Below are positions 8,105-14,820 of a stretch of 44,459 bases of DNA, piece after piece. How positions within the stretch are numbered: the stretch's first letter is position 1; every line of letters begins with the position of its first letter. The translations under genes were made by a program, and so were the position numbers. Under the pieces are notes generated by a model, which saw only the letters and a program-made list of their open reading frames with translations, had not been told where the DNA came from and did no database searches. Source of the stretch: Oscillospiraceae bacterium (GTDB lineage: Bacteria > Bacillota > Clostridia > Oscillospirales > Acutalibacteraceae); the NCBI GenBank assembly GCA_009779495.1, contig WRED01000016.1:1-44459 (forward strand). Direction: 5' to 3'.

Positions 8105-8165
8105 AAAAAGGCTTTTGCAAAAAAACCTGGCCCCGCAAAAATTGTCAAATTGATCGACGGCTATC

Positions 8166-8194
8166 TTGACTTTTTCGTCATAAGATCGTATAAT
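8166..8194 (+). promoter_or_regulatory. Strong promoter of the toxin transcript
   Basis: TTGACT (8166-8171), 17-base spacer and a perfect TATAAT (8189-8194). It predicts a start near 8201 and a 5' leader of about 120 bases. Confidence 0.85.
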
Positions 8195-8216
8195 TTTTGT
8201 GGGGCGAGCGGTCTTG

Positions 8217-8313
8217 CCTTGGTGGCGTTGCCAAGGTATATAGCCGAGCCGATTTTCAAGTGGTTCGGCTATACATAAGACGTTAGGCTGTTGTGTCTCC
8301 CTCCGCAAGGAGG
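8217..8313 (+). promoter_or_regulatory. Structured leader sequestering the toxin Shine-Dalgarno
   Basis: Three hairpins can be drawn: CCTTGG (8217-8222) / CCAAGG (8231-8236); TATAGCCGA (8239-8247) / TCGGCTATA (8265-8273); and CCTCC (8300-8304) / GGAGG (8309-8313) closed by a GCAA tetraloop. The last one buries the ribosome binding site, which is a full anti-16S match (AAGGAGGTGAT). Translational control by leader folding is inferred and is typical of type I toxins. Confidence 0.65.
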
Positions 8314-8321
8314 TGATGCGA

Positions 8322-8432
8322 ATGGGCTATGTTACATATTCTGACTTGTTTCAGTTTGTCGGAATTTTGGTCAGCATAATCGGACTGATCCTTGTGATAG
8401 TCCGCTCTTCCGCAGATAGAAACGACAAATAG
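8322..8432 (+). CDS. Putative holin-like type I toxin (36 aa)
   Basis: A 36-residue peptide: N-terminal YVTYSDLFQF, one hydrophobic helix (FVGILVSIIGLILVIV) and a short charged tail RSSADRNDK. This matches the putative holin-like toxin family (Hol-Tox) related to TxpA/BsrG-type membrane toxins of type I systems. ATG 8322 lies 8 bases after AGGAGG; in-frame ATG 8316 and GTG 8313 overlap the Shine-Dalgarno and are less likely. The stop codon sits inside the terminator stem. A strong promoter, structured leader and candidate antisense RNA surround it. Toxicity is inferred from family and layout. Confidence 0.8.
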   Translation: MGYVTYSDLFQFVGILVSIIGLILVIVRSSADRNDK

Positions 8433-8465
8433 CCGCCCAGCTCTCCACAAGCAAGCGGCTATTTT
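8428..8465. terminator. Bidirectional terminator at the toxin 3' end
   Basis: AATAGCCGC (8428-8436) / GCGGCTATT (8455-8463), followed by TTTTCGTTT on the plus strand and ATTTGTCGTTT on the minus strand. It could end both the toxin mRNA and a convergent antisense RNA. Confidence 0.75.
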
Positions 8466-8540
8466 CGTTTAGATAATTGATTCTGGAGACGCAACCGTCG
8501 CAGGCAATCCGCAGATTGTCTTGGCAACACCATCTCCATT
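8430..8540 (-). ncRNA. Candidate antisense antitoxin RNA
   Basis: A minus-strand TATAAT (8549-8544) lies about 115 bases beyond the toxin stop; the RNA would run into the shared terminator and base-pair with the 3' end of the toxin mRNA, as RatA, SR4 and SR5 do in Bacillus. No good -35 is visible, so this rests on layout and a -10 only. The boundaries are approximate. Confidence 0.35.
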
Positions 8541-8606
8541 TACATTATACACAAAGCGAACCGACTTGTGTGTAATACAAATTGTCGTACAACAAGGAAC
8601 GATAGC

Positions 8607-10418
8607 ATGAATCAAAAGCTTTCCGACTATATCGCGGACTTCCTCGCTCAAAGCGGTATCACCGATGTTTTTACCGTCACGGGCGGCGGAGCCATGCACC
8701 TCAACGACTCTTTGGGTCACCATGAGCGTCTGCGCTGTACCTATAACCATCACGAGCAGGCCTGCGCCATCGCTGCCGAAAGCTACGCGCGGATACACGG
8801 CAGGATCGCGGCGGTCTGCGTCACGACGGGCCCCGGCGGGATAAACGCGCTGACGGGTGTCGCCGGCGGCTGGCTTGACTCTGTCCCGATGCTGATTATC
8901 TCCGGCCAGGTGCGTTATGACACGACCGCCCGCAGCACGGGTCTCGGCATCCGTGCCATGGGCGACCAGGAGTTTGATATCTGTGCGGCCGCGAAGTCCA
9001 TGACGAAATACTGTGAAGTGGTCATCGACAAAAGCAGGATCAGGTATTGCCTGGAAAAAGCGCTGTATCTGGCCCAAAACGGCCGGCCCGGCCCGTGCTG
9101 GCTTGATATCCCGCTGGATATTCAGGGCGCGTTTACGGAGACGGACGGGCTTATCGGCTACGATGAAAGCGAGTACGAGAGTACGCTTCCGTCGGCCCCG
9201 TCCGACGCGCTTTTGCTGGACATCATAGAAAAAATCAGGCAGGCTGAGCGTCCGGTTTTCAACGTCGGGAGCGGCGTGCGCGGCTCTGACGGCTTTGAGG
9301 TATTCGGGCATGTGGCCGAAAAGCTGAACATGCCCCTGGTCACAGGCTGGAACAGCATCGACGCCGTGCATGACTCGCACCCGCTGTACACGGGACGCGC
9401 CGGTATTATGGGCGACCGTGCCGGGAACTTCGCCGTGCAGAACAGCGATCTGCTTCTGTCTGTCGGCAGCCGTTTGAGCATCCGGCAGGTCGGCTACAAC
9501 TATAAAACGTGGGCGCGGGAAGCATACACCATCGTCGTGGACATCGACGCGGAGGAGCTGAAAAAGCCGACGCTTCACGTCGATATGCCCGTTCACGCCG
9601 ACGCGAAAGCTTTTCTGAAGCGGCTTGACGCGCTCCTGCCCGGAGACAAGCTGACCAAGCGAACCGATTGGCTCAAGCAGTGCCGCGCGTGGAAGCAAAA
9701 TTATCCCGTCGTACAGCCGAAGCATTGTGCTGTGAGCGGCGGGTACGCCAACGTATACTGCTTTATAAAAGAACTGAGCCGCCGTCTGCCCGAGGGACAG
9801 GTGACCGTCGTCGGCAACGGCTCGGCCTGCGTCGTCGGGAGCCACGCTTTCATAATCAAGCAAAATCAGCGGTTCATCATCAATTCCGCCATCGCGTCAA
9901 TGGGGTACGACCTGCCCGCCGCCATCGGGGCGTGTATCGCCAATGGACGCCGTGAGACAATCTGCGTCACCGGCGACGGCAGTATACAGATGAATTTGCA
10001 GGAGCTGCAAACCATCATCCACAACCGCCTGCCGATCAAGATTTTTATCATCAACAACGGCGGCTATCATTCCATCCGCCAGACGCAAAGGAGCTTTTTC
10101 GGTGAGCCTTTCGTCGGCATCGGCGTTGACAGCGGCGATTTAAGCTTCCCTGATATGGGCAAGCTCGCGTGGGCATACGGCTATCCATACCTGAAAATTG
10201 AAAGCAATCGTGATATGGGCGTGCTTGACAAGGCTCTGGCCGCCGACGGTTTGCTGATTTGCGAGGTGTTTGTGGATCGTGAGCAGAATTTCGAGCCGAA
10301 GTCCGCGACGAAACGCCTGCCCGACGGTACGCTTGTATCCGCGCCGCTTGAGGATATGGCGCCGTTTTTGCCGAAAGATGAACTTGCACAGAATATGTAT
10401 ATTAAAATAATCGAATAG
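8607..10418 (+). CDS. Acetolactate-synthase-like ThDP-dependent enzyme
   Basis: A 603-residue three-domain ThDP enzyme of the AHAS/POX superfamily. The conserved Glu that activates ThDP is E50 in YNHHEQACAIAAESYAR; the ThDP/Mg motif is VTGDGSIQMN...NNGGY in the C-terminal domain. It is not a normal IlvB context: no small subunit and no ilvC or ilvD nearby. Instead a GNAT and an NAD-dependent epimerase follow. ThDP enzymes of this sort in sugar clusters (YerE-type) add two-carbon branches to nucleotide-linked keto sugars; that assignment is a hypothesis. The start is ATG 8607 with AAGGAAC 7 bases upstream. Confidence 0.8.
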   Translation: MNQKLSDYIADFLAQSGITDVFTVTGGGAMHLNDSLGHHERLRCTYNHHEQACAIAAESYARIHGRIAAVCVTTGPGGINALTGVAGGWLDSVPMLIISGQVRYDTTARSTGLGIRAMGDQEFDICAAAKSMTKYCEVVIDKSRIRYCLEKALYLAQNGRPGPCWLDIPLDIQGAFTETDGLIGYDESEYESTLPSAPSDALLLDIIEKIRQAERPVFNVGSGVRGSDGFEVFGHVAEKLNMPLVTGWNSIDAVHDSHPLYTGRAGIMGDRAGNFAVQNSDLLLSVGSRLSIRQVGYNYKTWAREAYTIVVDIDAEELKKPTLHVDMPVHADAKAFLKRLDALLPGDKLTKRTDWLKQCRAWKQNYPVVQPKHCAVSGGYANVYCFIKELSRRLPEGQVTVVGNGSACVVGSHAFIIKQNQRFIINSAIASMGYDLPAAIGACIANGRRETICVTGDGSIQMNLQELQTIIHNRLPIKIFIINNGGYHSIRQTQRSFFGEPFVGIGVDSGDLSFPDMGKLAWAYGYPYLKIESNRDMGVLDKALAADGLLICEVFVDREQNFEPKSATKRLPDGTLVSAPLEDMAPFLPKDELAQNMYIKIIE

Positions 10419-10438
10419 AAAAAGGATGAATCACAAAC

Positions 10439-11008
10439 ATGGATATCGAAATCCGCAAGCTGTCAACGGATCTGCTTGACGACTGGCTGTATTATTTTGA
10501 CCATGTCGCTTTTACGGACAACAAGGAGTGGTCATGCTGTTACTGCATACACTATCACTGGAAACAGGCGTTTGAGGATGAATGGAAAAAAACGGGAACG
10601 GCTGACCTGCGGGGATGCGCAGTCAAGCTCATAAACGAGGGCATTATGCAGGGCTATCTTGCGTATCACGGCGGCCAGGTCGTCGGCTGGTGCAATGCCA
10701 ATGACAAGCAGGTCTATGACACTGTACATGCCAAAATATACCGTGACAAACAGGGGGAAGGCAAAAAGATCAAGGCAATCGTCTGCTTTATCGTTGCCCC
10801 TGACATGCGCGGGCAGGGAATCGCTTCGCGGCTTTTGGAAAGGGTTTGCGGGGACGCCGCTGACGAAAGCTATGACTATTTAGAGGCGTATCCGAATCAC
10901 GGCGGGGCGGATCGCGATTACCACGGGCCGCTTTCCATGTACGGGAAAAACGGGTTCGGCGTACATTGCGATTCGGACGGATATACGGTCGTCCGCAAAT
11001 ATTTTTGA
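10439..11008 (+). CDS. GNAT-family N-acetyltransferase
   Basis: A 189-residue protein with the GNAT acetyl-CoA motif A, IVCFIVAPDMRGQGIASRLL (RGQGIA pyrophosphate loop). The N-terminal part is rich in Trp, Tyr and Cys (NKEWSCCYCIHYHW). The substrate is unknown; it may acetylate an amino sugar made with its neighbours or act independently. It begins 20 bases after the ThDP enzyme with AAAAGGATGA as ribosome site, so is probably cotranscribed, and ends 2 bases before the epimerase start. Confidence 0.85.
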   Translation: MDIEIRKLSTDLLDDWLYYFDHVAFTDNKEWSCCYCIHYHWKQAFEDEWKKTGTADLRGCAVKLINEGIMQGYLAYHGGQVVGWCNANDKQVYDTVHAKIYRDKQGEGKKIKAIVCFIVAPDMRGQGIASRLLERVCGDAADESYDYLEAYPNHGGADRDYHGPLSMYGKNGFGVHCDSDGYTVVRKYF

Positions 11009-11010
11009 TT

Positions 11011-11949
11011 ATGATTGAAACGCCAATGAAACGAATCATCATCACCGGCGCGTCCGGCATGATCGGCTCGTCGCTGACGGAGCTTGCCTTGAGCCGCGGG
11101 ATCGAAGTCACCGCCCTGGTGCGCAGCGGCAGGAGCCCCGGCAGAAAAAACGCCTTTGAAAGCCACCCGCTTCTAACCGTTGTCGAATACGACTTGGCCG
11201 AGTTGTCCGCCTGTCCGGCTCTGCCGTCCTGCGACGCTTTTTTTCACCTCGCGTGGGACAAGACCACAGGCGCAGGCCGTGACGACGCGGTCGCGCAAAG
11301 CAAAAATATCCTGTACACCCTGGACGCTGTCAGGCTTGCGGAGAAGACCGGTTGCCGCGTCTTTGTCGGCGCGGGCTCACAGGCGGAATATGGAACGGCG
11401 CAAGCCCCTCTGAACAGCACAACTTCCATTGACCCTAAAAGCGGTTACGGCATTGCCAAATACGCCGCCGGGAGGGTCAGTGCGTTGCTGTGTAGGCAAT
11501 TGAACATCCGCCATTGCTGGGCAAGAATCCTCAGTGTGTACGGCGAAAGGGATCGCGGAGGCTCGCTCATCAGCACCTGCGTGGACGCAATGCTGAAAGG
11601 CGGCTCACCCGAACTGACTCCCGGCGAGCAAATTTGGGACTACCTCTACGCCGGGGACGCGGTCCGGGCCATGCTGGACATAGCCGAAAAGGGCAGGGAT
11701 CAGGCCGTATACTGCGTGGGAAGCGGGTTGTCACGTCCGCTGAGAGAATATGTACTGGATATCCGCGACGCGATTGATCCGGGACTTGAGGTTCACTTTG
11801 GCCAAAAGCCGTACCCCGAAAATCAGCCGATGTACCTTTGCGCGGACATTTCAGAGCTGACGCGCGACACCGGCTTTGTTCCCCAAGTAAGCTTCGAAGA
11901 CGGTATACGCAGGATCATACGCAGCCGAACCCCGACTCCTAATCCCTGA
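11011..11949 (+). CDS. NAD-dependent sugar epimerase/dehydratase
   Basis: About 312 residues, extended SDR family. The Rossmann motif TGASGMIGSSL is at the N terminus, the catalytic pair YGIAKYAAGR (YxxxK) sits mid-protein, with a preceding GAGSQAEYG strand. It is likely to act on a nucleotide-linked sugar (epimerase, reductase or dehydratase). ATG 11011 lies just after the GNAT stop and suggests coupling; ATG 11026 (directly before KRIIITG) is an alternative, and neither has a clear ribosome site. The last codons (RTPTPNP) are read from a GGGATTAGG-type word that also occurs in two intergenic spots, so the C-terminal tail may be recently acquired. Confidence 0.82.
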   Translation: MIETPMKRIIITGASGMIGSSLTELALSRGIEVTALVRSGRSPGRKNAFESHPLLTVVEYDLAELSACPALPSCDAFFHLAWDKTTGAGRDDAVAQSKNILYTLDAVRLAEKTGCRVFVGAGSQAEYGTAQAPLNSTTSIDPKSGYGIAKYAAGRVSALLCRQLNIRHCWARILSVYGERDRGGSLISTCVDAMLKGGSPELTPGEQIWDYLYAGDAVRAMLDIAEKGRDQAVYCVGSGLSRPLREYVLDIRDAIDPGLEVHFGQKPYPENQPMYLCADISELTRDTGFVPQVSFEDGIRRIIRSRTPTPNP

Positions 11950-11962
11950 TTCCTCGCAAGAC

Positions 11963-12002
11963 GCGCGCCGCCGCCCGAATAAACGGACGGCGGCGCGCTT
12001 TA
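11963..12002 (+). terminator. Terminator of the sugar-enzyme operon
   Basis: An 11-bp GC stem, GCGCGCCGCCG (11963-11973) / CGGCGGCGCGC (11988-11998), then TTTAT. It stands between the convergent epimerase and the spore protein gene. Confidence 0.8.
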
Positions 12003-12019
12003 TAGCTTAAAACAGGAGG

Positions 12020-12214
12020 TTATTTCAAACCACGCTCATAGGCCTCGATCATCTTCTTGACCATTTGGCCGCCGATCGAACCCGCCTGCTTCGCGGTGAT
12101 GTCGCCGTTGTAACCCGCCTTCAGGCTAACGCCTACCTCATTGGCTGTTTCCATCTTGAAACGATCGAGAGCGTCTCTCGCTTCCGGAACCACATGCTGC
12201 TTGTTGCTTGCCAT
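12020..12214 (-). CDS. Alpha/beta-type small acid-soluble spore protein
   Basis: A 64-residue alpha/beta SASP that coats and protects spore DNA and is degraded at germination. Diagnostic features are KMETANEVGV, around the Gpr protease cleavage site, and GDITAKQAGSIGGQMVKKMI in the C-terminal half. The start is ATG 12214 with AAAGGAG upstream. Expression would be forespore-specific (sigma G); I could not identify a convincing sigma G promoter by eye. It is direct evidence that the organism belongs to an endospore-forming lineage. Confidence 0.95.
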   Translation of the reverse strand: MASNKQHVVPEARDALDRFKMETANEVGVSLKAGYNGDITAKQAGSIGGQMVKKMIEAYERGLK

Positions 12215-12344
12215 TACACATTACACTCCTTTGCCTAAAAAAATGTTTTGCGTCTGCATCTATAGTATTATGCGGGCAAGGAGATTTATAAGTGTAAAAT
12301 TAAGTAACTATACATGTATCTTAAAGAGAAATTATGTTATTTTT

Positions 12345-12992
12345 TTATTTTTCATCTGATGAACTCTCCGACTCGCCATCCTGATTCAAAAACCGCTTCT
12401 TTATGAAAATCACCGCAACCACAGCCGCTATCAGTCCAAGCGCCGCAACCGCTATCATAGCGTAAACGTCAACATAGTGCGCGGCCGTTTCCCATGCGCC
12501 GCCCATGACGCGGCCAAGAAAAACCAGCACCACGTTCCAGATAAAAGTACCGGCCGCGGTCAGCGCCAGAAACCGGCCTGTTTTCATCTTCGCGGCTCCG
12601 GCGGGAATGGATATGAGGCTGCGGACGATCGGAATAAAGCGGCAAAAGAAAACCGTGCGGTTCCCGTGTTTGATGAACCATCTTTCCGCCCGGCGCACGT
12701 CTCCCTTTTTCAGGCGCAGAAGCTTTCCCGGCTTGCTTGTGATCAGCCGCTCAAGGCGGTCAGCGGTCAGCATCCTGCCGACAATGTACAAAACCACCGC
12801 GCCGGCCAGCGAACCGGCCGTCGCCGCCAGGGTAACGCCCCACACATTCATATCGGCATAGGTCGTCATGAACCCTCCGAAAGTCAGAATGATTTCGGAC
12901 GGGATGGGCGGAAACACGTTTTCCAGCATGATCAGAAGCGCGACGCCGATATATCCGAACTTGTTCATGATTTCGATTATGATTTCCTGCAT
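12345..12992 (-). CDS. DedA-family membrane protein
   Basis: A 215-residue integral membrane protein of the DedA/VTT family. The re-entrant signature ENVFPPIPSEIIL is near the N terminus, with FCRFIPIVRSLISIPAGAAKM in the middle and two C-terminal helices. DedA proteins move undecaprenyl phosphate or other phospholipids across the membrane and support envelope integrity. Start ATG 12992 has GGGAG upstream and a good promoter at 13047-13075. It is a single gene with a hydrophilic acidic tail (ESESSSDEK). Confidence 0.9.
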   Translation of the reverse strand: MQEIIIEIMNKFGYIGVALLIMLENVFPPIPSEIILTFGGFMTTYADMNVWGVTLAATAGSLAGAVVLYIVGRMLTADRLERLITSKPGKLLRLKKGDVRRAERWFIKHGNRTVFFCRFIPIVRSLISIPAGAAKMKTGRFLALTAAGTFIWNVVLVFLGRVMGGAWETAAHYVDVYAMIAVAALGLIAAVVAVIFIKKRFLNQDGESESSSDEK

Positions 12993-13046
12993 TTTAATTT
13001 TCTCCCGAATAATACAATTCTATGAAAACAGATTCTAAATGCAACA

Positions 13047-13075
13047 ATTGTATCACATGTGGCGGCAAAGGTCAA
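13047..13075 (-). promoter_or_regulatory. dedA promoter
   Basis: Minus strand TTGACC (13075-13070), 17-base spacer, TACAAT (13052-13047), giving a 5' leader of about 45-50 bases. Confidence 0.7.
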
Positions 13076-13089
13076 TCGAAAAAAACTAA

Positions 13090-13119
13090 TTGACTTATCC
13101 TCGCGAAATATGATAAAAT
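13090..13119 (+). promoter_or_regulatory. Promoter abutting the ECF S-component gene
   Basis: TTGACT (13090-13095), 18-base spacer, TAAAAT (13114-13119). Transcription would begin at about 13125-13127, on the ATG itself, which predicts a leaderless or nearly leaderless mRNA unless the true start is further downstream. Confidence 0.55.
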
Positions 13120-13124
13120 AAATC

Positions 13125-13673
13125 ATGGTGAAAAGATGGTTAAGTAAATATTCCGTGTTTTCGCTGATCCTCATCGCCGTTTTAGCGGCGTTGGGGGTTG
13201 CGGTGAAGCCTGTCGTATCGACCCTTGCCCGCGCGGTCACTGGGGGATTCATTCCCGGCGGTGGCGTGGCGGGCGGAATATATATGCTCTTCCCGGTGCT
13301 GGCCGCGTCGCTGACAGGGGCGCGGGGCGCGGCTTCGCTGTGCGGGCTATGCCAGGGACTTTTGGCGCTGGCGGCGGGAGTTGCCGGTTCCCACGGCGCT
13401 CTGAGTCCGATCACATACACGCTGCCGGGACTCGCGGCCGATCTCATGTTTTTGATTTTTGCCCGTAAGGGCGCCAATCTGCCCGCCTGCTTTTTCGCGG
13501 CTATGCTGGCGAACTTGGCCGGCACTGTCTCTGTGGGCTTCGCTTTCTTTTCCATGCCGCCTGTGCTGCTGCTTTTGAGCCTGTTCGCGGCGGCGTTCAG
13601 CGGAGCGTTGGGCGGGATTGGGGCGTGGTTTATTACGAAGCAGTTCAGGAAGTGGAATATTGTCGGGTCATGA
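13125..13673 (+). CDS. ECF transporter S component
   Basis: A 182-residue protein with five or six hydrophobic helices, beginning KYSVFSLILIAVLAALGVAVKP. Its Gly/Ala-rich loops (GGFIPGGGVAGGIYMLFP, VAGSHGALSPITY) are typical of substrate-binding S components of energy-coupling-factor transporters, of the ThiW/HmpT/YkoE-like kind. The A, A' and T subunits lie 1.1 kb downstream in the same direction, so this is probably the cognate S unit, separated from them by a toxin-antitoxin locus. The substrate cannot be read directly; context points to a cofactor or its precursor. No ribosome site precedes ATG 13125. Confidence 0.75.
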   Translation: MVKRWLSKYSVFSLILIAVLAALGVAVKPVVSTLARAVTGGFIPGGGVAGGIYMLFPVLAASLTGARGAASLCGLCQGLLALAAGVAGSHGALSPITYTLPGLAADLMFLIFARKGANLPACFFAAMLANLAGTVSVGFAFFSMPPVLLLLSLFAAAFSGALGGIGAWFITKQFRKWNIVGS

Positions 13674-13676
13674 GCG

Positions 13677-13706
13677 TTGACAATAGAAATAAAATGTGGG
13701 CATAAT
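13677..13706 (+). promoter_or_regulatory. Promoter of the toxin-antitoxin locus
   Basis: TTGACA (13677-13682), 18-base spacer, CATAAT (13701-13706), starting 4 bases after the S-component stop. Such loci are usually autorepressed by the antitoxin; no operator is assigned. Confidence 0.65.
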
Positions 13707-13739
13707 ATTGCCATATAAACAAAAAGGAGGGGCTGTACG

Positions 13740-14000
13740 ATGCCAAACATCCGTCCAAGTGCGTATCTTCGCAGTAATTACGACGAGGTTTCTGAGTTTT
13801 GCCATTCAAAAATGGAGCCGGTTTTTATCACTAAAAACGGTCACGACGATTTGGCTGTGATGAGTATTGAGGCCTATGAAAAGTTTTGCGGCCGTTATGA
13901 GCTGTATCATTTACTTGACGAGGGCCTTGAGGCGGAAAAAAAAGGCGATTATATGGATTATGACGAATTTATAGCCGGTTTAAGGAAAGAAATGGCATGA
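13740..14000 (+). CDS. Phd/YefM-type antitoxin
   Basis: An 86-residue antitoxin. The N-terminal half, up to KNGHDDLAVMSIEAYEKF, is the Phd/YefM DNA-binding and dimerisation fold; the acidic C-terminal tail would wrap the toxin. The ribosome site AAGGAGGGG is strong. The stop overlaps the toxin start (ATGA, 13997-14000), the normal antitoxin-first layout. It is intact while its toxin partner is broken. Confidence 0.85.
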   Translation: MPNIRPSAYLRSNYDEVSEFCHSKMEPVFITKNGHDDLAVMSIEAYEKFCGRYELYHLLDEGLEAEKKGDYMDYDEFIAGLRKEMA

Positions 14001-14332
14001 CATACAAAGTCAGAATCACAAAACCGGCGCAAGCTGAAATGCGTGAAACGTATGAGTACATTGCGGAGTAGCTGCACAATCCTGTTGCCGCGGAGCGTCT
14101 TATCTCACAAATCGACAAAGAGATTCAATCCCTGAAAGAAAACCCGGGGCGATTTGCTTTGGTGTCAGACGCATATTTAGCTTCCAAGGGGTATCGGAAA
14201 ATCACAGTGAGGAATCATCTTGTATTTTTTGTTATACGCGAAAAAGAACATACAGTAACAGTTATACGTGTATTATATGAACGCAGAGATTGGATGACTT
14301 TGTTAAGGGAAAGAACGGAATACTTGGTATGA
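13997..14332 (+). pseudogene. RelE/ParE-type toxin broken by an in-frame TAG
   Basis: A continuous 111-codon frame with one internal stop: TAG at 14069-14071 (codon 25), after YEYIAE and before LHNPVAAERLI. Family members usually carry Gln or Glu there, so a single CAG-to-TAG change is the simplest cause. The rest keeps RelE/ParE features (LKENPGRF, GYRKITVRNHLVFFVI, VIRVLYERRDW). Loss of the toxin with retention of the antitoxin suggests decay of an addiction module. The final TGA overlaps the ATG of the next gene. Confidence 0.85.
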
Positions 14333-14820
14333 AGAAAAAGTCCACAATCATGATCGCTGTGATCTTGGCCGTCCTCGCCGTGGGTACGGCCGTTCTTGCC
14401 GTCCTCAACAGCAATGCCTCTAAGGATCGGCGGCAGCTGCGTTCTGACGCGGTTTTCCTAATCATTCACGGCGATACGGAGTACCGCGTGACCGTCCCGG
14501 AAATCGAGTCGCTCAACCCACGGGAGATTCAGGCAAACTATAAGAAAGACGGCAAGGACGCGGAAACGCGCCAATATACCGGCGTGCCTTTCGCGGAGGT
14601 TCTGCGCATAAAGGGCATAGACGCGTCCGGCGCCGGCACAGCCGTGTTTGCCGCCTCAGACGGCTACTCGCGGGCGCTGCCGATGGCCGACGCGCTGAAC
14701 GGGGACAACTGCTTCATCGTCCTTGACAGCGGCGACGAAGGCCCGTTCCGCATGATCATGGCACAGGATCAGTTCAGCCAGAGGTGGTGCAAGCTGCTGA
14801 CGGATGTGACCTTGAAATGA
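14329..14820 (+). CDS. Membrane-anchored sulfite-oxidase-fold (molybdopterin-binding-like) protein
   Basis: A 163-residue protein: an N-terminal signal anchor (about residues 5-25) followed by one extracytoplasmic domain. Motifs such as YTGVPFAEVLRIKGID, DGYSRALPM and FRMIMAQDQFSQRWCKLL match small stand-alone versions of the oxidoreductase molybdopterin-binding domain (PF00174-like). The usual Moco-ligand Cys context is not evident; only the Cys of RWCKLL is present. It heads the ECF A-A'-T set with ATGA overlaps at both ends, so it may bind or deliver the ECF substrate outside the cell; this is inference. ATG 14329 is chosen because it starts MKKKSTIMIAV and overlaps the toxin-remnant stop. 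Confidence 0.6.
   Translation: MKKKSTIMIAVILAVLAVGTAVLAVLNSNASKDRRQLRSDAVFLIIHGDTEYRVTVPEIESLNPREIQANYKKDGKDAETRQYTGVPFAEVLRIKGIDASGAGTAVFAASDGYSRALPMADALNGDNCFIVLDSGDEGPFRMIMAQDQFSQRWCKLLTDVTLK

Noticed and set aside
8469-9863. 464-codon minus-strand frame opposite the ThDP enzyme
   Set aside because: Composition-driven shadow of a gene with clear ThDP motifs.
14069-14071. TAG as a recoded (pyrrolysine or readthrough) codon in the toxin
   Set aside because: No sign of pyl genes or a recoding structure, and a CAG-to-TAG mutation explains it more simply.
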